A stretch of 64,000 bases of DNA from Microcebus murinus. Taxonomy: Eukaryota > Chordata > Mammalia > Primates > Cheirogaleidae. A program made the translations under genes and the position numbers. The notes under the pieces are model-generated. The model was not told the DNA's origin. It saw nothing but the letters and a program-made list of their open reading frames with translations, and did no database searches. The stretch spans positions 68,532,501 through 68,596,500 of the forward strand of contig NC_134117.1 of the NCBI RefSeq assembly GCF_040939455.1, in the 5' to 3' direction. The stretch's first letter is position 1. Each line of letters begins with the position of its first letter. Positions 58,011-64,000 of this stretch are shown piece by piece.

Positions 58011-59034
58011 CACCCGGGCCCCAGCTAGCAGGCTGGGAGCCAGCTCTCCTCTGGCCTGTGGGCCTCTCCTGGGCACGTCCTGCCCACAGGGGTGGCCTGG
58101 CTCGGCAGGGCTGCATCTGAAGCTGAGGAGGGGCTGCGTGAGCCTCGGCTGCTGCTCTGGAAATCGAGCAGATGGGGATGTGGTGGGTTTTGAGCCCACA
58201 GCTTCTCAAATTCCTGCACGTCTGTGCAGTTACAAATTACCTTAATTAAGCATTGTGTGTGGACAGCTTTGTCAGCTCCATTCCAGACACATTTATTGAC
58301 ACCTAGTGTTTCCTGCACGGCACATGTTAATGAACCCTCCCCTGCTTTCAGGACGCTTGCAGTCAAGTGGCGGAGACCCACGTGGGTATTGTAACTGGTT
58401 ATCTTCAGGGGTGCCCCAAACGGCAGTGGGTGTTTGACCATCCATCGGCCGTCCATCCACACCTGGGTAGCTCAATTTATTAGTGTTACTAGCAAAATAT
58501 TAAAAATAGTTTAAAAGTTGCATTTGCCTCCTGGTAGAGGGTCTTTGGTAGTTGAGTGACCAGGGACAGAGATGGGACAGGTCCATTCATCATAAAACCT
58601 TTCATATATTTGTGTTTTTCTGACATTAAAAGTCAGAATATCTTCAATTTAAAAAACCGCAGTAAGCTCCCGCAGTACCAAGAACTGTGGCTGTCACACG
58701 CTCGCACCCGCTTGGGAATAAATGACCCGCACCGCCAAAAGAGACGTGCTGAGTTTGTTGGGAAAACTAAAGAGCAAATAAACTTTCCGGGAGTATTTTT
58801 AAAGCCACCTGGGACTGAGTGCTGTGCATGCCAAACACTCACTCAGAAACTTTGACTGTGGACCTCTTGACCTTTTTGATCTTGTACCATGTGTATATGT
58901 GACTTATTTAAAAATTATTTATATAATTTTAGAAGTGGATGAGTAAACGATTTAAAAAATAGCTACTCCTGCGGAAGGCTGGCCTCTGTGCCAAGGGCCC
59001 AGCACCCCACCCTGCTCTGTTCGCAGAGAGACTC
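58011..59034. other. No gene or clear repeat recognised
   Basis: Unique-looking sequence after the minisatellite, becoming AT-rich near 58850-58960. Confidence 0.5.
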
Positions 59035-59275
59035 GGGGCCCGGCAGTGACCTGGCTGCTCACACAGGACGGGGCGGGCCTCGGCAGAGGGAAGGGCACTC
59101 CGCGGAGGTGCACACCAGCGGCCGCTCCTGCCGGCCGGGCGAGCCGGGAAGCGGCTGGCAGGAGTGAGGACTGTCCTCTATCAGCTGGGGCGCGGGGGCT
59201 TCGCCAAGTGTGGGGAAGCTACGCCCAGAATCGGCTAAGTGCAAAGCTCATCTGCGTGGCGAAAGGTCGTCGCGA
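59035..59275. other. Short CpG-rich patch
   Basis: Contains many CpG, including GGCGGGCC, CCGCGG, GCGGCCGC and GGCGCGGG. Too short to call a CpG island with confidence and no associated gene start is visible. Confidence 0.4.
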
Positions 59276-59979
59276 AGCCTGGCTGCCACCCCTAAGGAGG
59301 GCAGTTTTAAAGCAAGCTGGTCCGAAATCGAACCTAAAGGCAGTCTAGTCACAGGCAGGGCAGCTCTACAGGCAGCGGGCCAGCAGCAATACAGAGCAAC
59401 AAGGGCCACCTGCATGGCACGGCGCTGGTTCTCCATTCAGGAGATGAGCACCGTGAGGGGCCAGGAGCAGGCACCTCAGGAAGGGCACGCGGCTCAGGGT
59501 GGCTCAGGGCGTGGACGGGGGTAGGGGTAGAGGCCAGCGAGCAGGAGGGCCAGATGGAAAGCTTTGCTTCACGTGTAAGAATTTCGAATTGCTGCAGACA
59601 TCAGGCGCCCAACAAGCTCTTCAGCAGGGGAGCCCCGTGATCCGATTTCTGCTTTAGAAGCAAAGGCAAGGGCTCAGGATCCTGGAACAATGATATCAGA
59701 GCTGGAAGCCGGCACTGCATCCCGACCCTCTCCTTGTGTGGCGAGCGACTTGCCAACATCATCAAACCCTTCGTTTAAAAGCAGAAGCAAAACAATGCAA
59801 CCCCAAGCCCTTCCTGTTTCTGGCTCTGGGTCTCCATCCTATTTCTAATAGGCACATCTTAATTATCGGCCGCTCACCCACTCGGGGTGCCGGTGGTGCC
59901 AGCTGGGTATCTGAGCCAGTGGGGTCCCTCTGCTCTATTCTGTTCTCTCTTTTTGACTTACGTTTTTATGTTCGCTTTC
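59276..59979. other. Mostly unassigned; old-repeat trace near 59590-59680
   Basis: The segment near 59590-59680 (AGCAGGGGAGCCCCGTGATC followed by GATTTCTGCTTTAGAAGC) resembles part of the old repeat at 47500-48720. Otherwise no gene or repeat is recognised. Confidence 0.4.
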
Positions 59980-60575
59980 TTAAAAAGTGACCAAGTTCGT
60001 TGAAATGAGTTGAATGTGATGCTCTCATAATTACTCTGTCTCTGCTGTGTCTGTGGTTTTACCTATTTATTGCTAATGCTGTTTGTGGTTGATTTCCTCT
60101 TTTTTTCTTGGCCTCATTTAAAGAGGTTTGTCTATTTTATTTTATATTTAAGAATAATCAACTGTTTATTTTACTTCTCCAATAAGTAATTTCCCCTTTT
60201 GTTTCTTTAATTTGAGGGTTTGCATTTTTTTCCTATTTATTTTGGCTTAAATTTTACTATTACTTTGCTACGTCCTTGTGTCAAGTGCTTAATTCATTTA
60301 TTATTCTGACTTCTAAAAAAGTCAGTTAATTCTGTAAGTTTTCCTCTGCATACTACATTGACCAACTTCCAAAGGTTTCCGTATGGGATATCCTAATTGT
60401 AATTCAATTTCAATTTTGTTTTCCATGTTTAGCTCCAGATTTATTTGAATATCCAAGTGCTTAGAGTTGCTGGCTCTTCTTTTGTTATTAGTGTCTGGTT
60501 TTATTACATTGTGGTTAGAAAAGTAGTATGAAGGATTTCAATTTTAGAAAATGCATTAAGATTTCTTTCAGCCTC

Positions 60576-60940
60576 AAACATAATCATTTTTTTTTTTTTT
60601 TTTTTGAGACAGAGTCTCGCTTTGTTGTCCAGGCTAGAGTGAGTGCCGTGGCGTCAGCCTAGCTCACAGCAACCTCAAACTCCTGGGCTCCAGTGATCCT
60701 TCTGCCTCAGCCTCCCGAGTAGCTGGGACTACAGGCATGCGCCACTATGCCCGGCTAATTTTTTATATATATATATCAGTTGGCCAATTAATTTCTTTCT
60801 ATTTATAGTAGAGACGGGGTCTCGCTCTTGCTCAGGCTGGTTTCGAACTCCTGACCTTGAGCAATCCACCCGCCTCGGCCTCCCAAGAGCTAGGATTACA
60901 GGCGTGAGCCACAGCGCCCGGCCTAAACATAATCATTTTT
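60576..60940. repeat. 16-base target-site duplication of the Alu
   Basis: AAACATAATCATTTTT at 60576-60591 and again at 60925-60940, identical. The left copy merges into the reversed A-tail. Confidence 0.95.
60592..60924 (-). mobile_element. Dimeric Alu SINE of strepsirrhine type
   Basis: Full-length dimer beginning GGCCGGGCGCTGTGGCTCAC on the minus strand. It has an intact A-box-like TGGCTCACGCC and B-box-like AGTTCGAAACC for RNA polymerase III, a middle linker with ATAGAAAGAAATTAATTGG, a right arm with GAGGTTGCTGTGAGCTAGGC, and an A-tail. The linker and right-arm variants are those of lemur/loris Alus, not of human Alu families. The perfect flanking duplication implies a fairly recent L1-mediated insertion. 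Confidence 0.95.
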
Positions 60941-60960
60941 GACTGTGTGCCTATGCTATA

Positions 60961-61139
60961 TGATGGAATATATATTATCTGTTGTGAGATAGCGATACAC
61001 ACATACAACACTGACACACTGCATGTGCACATATGTGTACATTACATCCCGTCGATGGTTAGCTGCGTTAGCAAGTCCTGGAGTCATCTCGGTGCAAGCT
61101 CGTTGAGGCAGACGGGTCCATTTTATCCTCAGCACTGCC
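60961..61139. other. No clear feature
   Basis: Short unassigned sequence between L1M and L2 traces. Confidence 0.4.
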
Positions 61140-61205
61140 CACCTACCGATGGGGCCTGATTCATGTAGAAACTAAGTCAATATTTGTTGAACAAAGTTGT
61201 ACTAG
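61140..61205 (+). mobile_element. L2 LINE 3' trace
   Basis: CTAAGTCAATATTTGTTGAACAAA-like end typical of L2 3' termini, preceded by a diverged body. Confidence 0.4.
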
Positions 61206-61721
61206 ACTCTTCTGTTTTTACCATGGAGTTTTGTTAAATTTGTGTTTATTTAAAATATATTTTGGCGATGTATTCTTGGAGCTCCTGGGTGCCTAAAGAT
61301 CTGTGGTGCTCTGCAGTGGGATTCCCGGCAAGGACACGCGCACAAGCCGCTGCAAGCCGGGCGCTGCGCTGCGCACTAGCGACACAGCGGGAAATTAAAC
61401 ACCTCCCTGCACTTTACCAGTCACATGTTACCCTTATGGAGACAGACAGTAATGACGCAGATAAATAAATCCTGACTTAGAAGAATTCTGATTGGTGCCA
61501 TGAAGGGAACACGGGAGCAGCCGGGGGCTGCGCCACTGACCGGCTGGTCGGGAAGTCTGAGGCCAAAAGACGGAGCCAGCCCCGCGGAGGGCGGGGGCAG
61601 GCGTGCGGCCCAAGAGAGCCGTCCTGTTACTAACTTGGAGCAATGGTGACATTTCTATTTTCTTTTTTGTAGTACTTATATGACGCAGATATTTATCTGT
61701 ACAATTACACAATTCATACAT
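61206..61721. other. No gene recognised; CpG-bearing patch at 61320-61380
   Basis: A small CpG-rich stretch (GCGCACAAGCCGC and neighbours) without gene evidence. Confidence 0.4.
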
Positions 61722-62460
61722 TTAGGTATTGTGATGTCAACTTGCCTGGACTAAGATGTTCAGATGGCTGGTGGGACATCACCGTGGGTTGTGCCTGTGA
61801 GGGTGCTTCCAGAAGAGATCAGGATTTGAATCAGTAGAGTGATTCAAATCTCCAATGATCCAATCTGTTGAGGGCTTGAATAGAACAAAAATATGGAGAA
61901 AGGCAAATTTGCTTACCTTAGCTTGAGCTGAGATGTCCATCTCATGTCCTTGGACGCCGACTTCCCTCGTTCTTACGCTTTGGACCCTGATTGGGATTTA
62001 GACCATCAGCCTCCGCCCTGTCTCCGACCCTCCGCAGGCCTTCAGATCGGACTGAATGACACCGCTGGCTTTTCTGATTCCCGGCTTGCAGGGGCGACTG
62101 TGGGACTTCTCAGCTTCCATCACCGCGTGAGCCAATTCCTGTAATACGTCTCCTCTTACCTACAGTCAACCCTTGGTGTAGGTGGGGAGTGGTTCTAGGA
62201 CCCACGAGTATACCAAAATCCACACGAACTCCAGTCCCAAAGCTGGACCCGTGGAACCAACATATACTAAAAGTTGGCTTTCCATATACATGGGTTTCCC
62301 ATCCCAAGAATACTGTATTTCTGATCCTCTTTTGGTCGAAAAAGTCTGTGTGTAAGCGGACCCAGGCAGTTTAAACTGTGGTGCTCAAGGATCAACTGTA
62401 TATCTATGTATATCTATACGTAGCTTGTTGGTTTTATTTCTCTGGAGAACCCTAACACTA
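61722..62460 (+). mobile_element. MLT2-type ERVL LTR, interrupted by a Tigger element
   Basis: Begins with GTGATGTCAACTTGCCTGGA, continues with GAGGGCTTGAATAGAACAAA, ACTTCTCAGCTTCCATCACC and GTGAGCCAATTCCTGTAATA, and after the Tigger element ends with GGTTTTATTTCTCTGGAGAA followed by CCCTAACACTAG. This is the sense version of the LTR at 6337-6815. Confidence 0.65.
62163..62398. mobile_element. Non-autonomous Tigger-type DNA transposon
   Basis: Left end CAGTCAACCCTTGGTGTA; right end, reversed, CAGTTGATCCTTGAGCACCA. TA dinucleotides flank both ends (62161-62162 and 62399-62400). At 236 bases it is a deletion derivative with no transposase, of the MER2/Tigger kind. Confidence 0.8.
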
Positions 62461-63829
62461 GCATTCATGTTTTTATATCATTTTTGTTGGTCTTATAAAC
62501 AAAATAATATATTTCCTTCCTTCTGTAAATTTTTGTTTTGCGGTCGGGCAATTTAATGCATTCCCATTTGTAATAATCTTTGATAAATTTTGTCTCATTC
62601 TTGACATTTTTCTAGATGTTTTCCTGCATTATCCTCCAATTCCCAACATTGCTTGACCTTCCTGCTGCGTCTCCCGTTGGGATGTCATTTTATTTCCTGT
62701 GCTCGGGGGCTCTGCCACAGAGCAGCCTGGGTTTGTGTTAGTGCACGTGACTACCTTTGCCTCTCTCCCAGGACACTAACTGAGTCATTTAAGTTTATTT
62801 GTGTTTTCTTGTGGGCAGAGCATTCACTGCTGCAGCTTGTTGTGTGTCCTTTAGGCAGCCGGCTTCTTCAGATTTGGGGTGTCTGCTTATCACCCCCATG
62901 CAAGGGAAGGTCCTGGCTGGGACTTGGCGGTGGTGTGCCTGTGCACCCAGTGTGGAGCTCGGGGTTCCGCTTGCCCTCTAGGCCACCTCCCCTGCCCCAC
63001 CTGGGGCTGTGGGGACCTGGGCAGGGTCAGAGCATGGGGAGGTGCTGCAGAGGGGGGCTCGTGAGGAGCGGCAGGTGGGCAGGACCCTTCCCAAAGGGGT
63101 ACAGTGAAGGTGTTACGCGGGGCAGGTGCATTTCCAGTATCCATGAGGGGAGGAGGATGTCACCAGGGGGCTTCAGGCTCCTTGGTGTGGCCCGGTATAC
63201 TTCTGGGCCACTTCCCCTTGACCCAGAGTGAGAAATTCCTGGAGTTTCTGGTCCTCTGATGAGAGTCTTTCCTGTTTTATGCTGTGAAGCATTTGCTATT
63301 ATTGTTGTTTTTTCAGTGACTTCAGTGGGATCTGGCAAGGGAAGAAATGAGTATGTGGCCAGTCCTAGCCCCGGACACCCATGGAAGATGGACACTGGCT
63401 GTTTGGGACAAATACAGGAATGAATGTCTGTTGGGGCAAGGAGCTGGTGCTACTCAAACAAGTGGAGGACAGCAAGGATCCGGCGAGCTGTTGGGGTCTC
63501 AGCATGAGCACGGGACAGGCGAGGGGCCTTCTCAGAGCTGGGCTTGCGCTGGGAGAGGACAAGGGAGCCCTCCTGTGTGCACGAGCTTGTGCCTGGGAGA
63601 AGGAGAAGCCAGGTGAGGCGCTCTTGCCCTCCTGCGCAGCAGGGGGACCTGCAACCCAGGGCCACTGCTGGGCAGCAATCAGCACTGACGGGCGCATCCC
63701 AGCTCTGGAGCAGTGGCAATTCAGGGCCCAGCAGGATGGCCCTGGCTGAGTTTTCTGTCTGGGGGGTCATGGTGGGGTTGATGGGGATAGAGAGGAGGAA
63801 GAGCATGTTTCGGGGAAAAGATGCTGCAT
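62461..63829. other. No gene recognised
   Basis: AT-rich to ~62640, then GC-rich. The 192-codon open frame at 62653-63231 lies in GC-rich sequence without recognisable domains or splice structure. Confidence 0.45.
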
Positions 63830-63965
63830 TGGGTCGGGGGCACGTGGACTTTGAGGGCCTGTGGGATCCACCAGCACTGTCCAGGAGACAAGTGGGGGCA
63901 CCCAGGTGGGCACTGGGAATGGCCCCCAGCTGGGAAGAGAAGTCAGGGTGGGGCGTCACACCAGA
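63830..63965 (+). mobile_element. Trace of the old repeat family seen at 47500-48720
   Basis: CACGTGGACTTTGAGGGCCT, GTGGGATCCACCAGCACTG and AAGAGAAGTCAGGGTGGG correspond to a later section of that family. Diverged; continues toward the window edge. Confidence 0.4.
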
Positions 63966-64000
63966 GATGGATGTGGCGGGAATCTGAGATTGCTCAGGCT

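Larger units (their letters stand above)
59980..60960 (-). mobile_element. Old L1M ORF2 relic, antisense, interrupted by the Alu
   Basis: Plus strand carries reversed LINE blocks such as TAATTTCCCCTTTTGTTTC, ATTACATTGTGGTTAGAAAA and TGAAGGATTTCAATTTTAG. The Alu lies at 60592-60924, and the right-hand remainder is 60941-60960. Confidence 0.55.

Noticed and set aside
55727..58209. Minus-strand frames up to 498 codons with 22-residue repeats
   Set aside because: Product of a 22-base minisatellite read in frames without stops; all frames are open and encode the same cyclic peptide.
1..64000. tRNA, rRNA or snRNA genes
   Set aside because: No cloverleaf with proper A/B boxes other than the Alu promoter, and no rRNA or snRNA landmark seen on reading. 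A covariance-model scan would be decisive.
1..64000. A novel multi-gene biological system
   Set aside because: The only intact protein-coding genes are the two L1 ORFs. The remaining content is relics, tandem repeats and unassigned non-coding sequence.

Overview
The window is nuclear DNA from a strepsirrhine (lemur/loris-type) primate. The clearest marker is a complete dimeric Alu at 60592-60924 whose middle linker and right-arm variants are of the kind seen in lemuriform genomes. A full-length L1 with both reading frames open lies at 13312-19626, and MaLR LTRs, MIR, L2, Tigger, mariner and old L1M relics occur throughout. There are no operons, ribosome binding sites or other prokaryotic signals. 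I recognise no host protein-coding gene. The best host-gene hint is an 89-base candidate exon with good splice signals at 430-518. The region reads as intergenic or intronic sequence.

Layout. 1-13298: low-copy sequence with two MaLR LTRs, a MIR, an ERV1-type solo LTR with clean 6-base target duplications, an MLT2-type LTR, a decayed mariner with both terminal inverted repeats, and old L1-type relics. 13299-19639: the young minus-strand L1 (5'UTR, ORF1, ORF2, short 3'UTR, A-tail) inside a 13-base target duplication. 19640-25400: old L1M pieces, a CA microsatellite, a perfect 29-base hairpin, and a 1.1-kb GT/GA compound array with a 120-base higher-order repeat. 25400-37700: mostly unique sequence, interrupted by a ~430-base inverted duplication (27068-27493 versus 29213-29645). 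37720-42340: a nest in which an old L1M holds a MIR, which holds a 5'-inverted L1, which holds a small templated inverted insertion. 42800-59000: GC-rich sequence with a 35-base minisatellite, an LTR inside an older repeat, and a 2.1-kb 22/23-base minisatellite. 59000-64000: old L1M with the Alu inside it, and an MLT2-type LTR holding a Tigger element.

The only elements with a plausible current biochemical activity are the L1 (RNA-binding ORF1p plus endonuclease/reverse-transcriptase ORF2p) and the Alu, which as a class depends on L1 proteins to move. Everything else is relic, tandem repeat or apparently unique non-coding sequence. Repeat family names below come from recognising consensus-like sequence by eye; boundaries of old elements are approximate.
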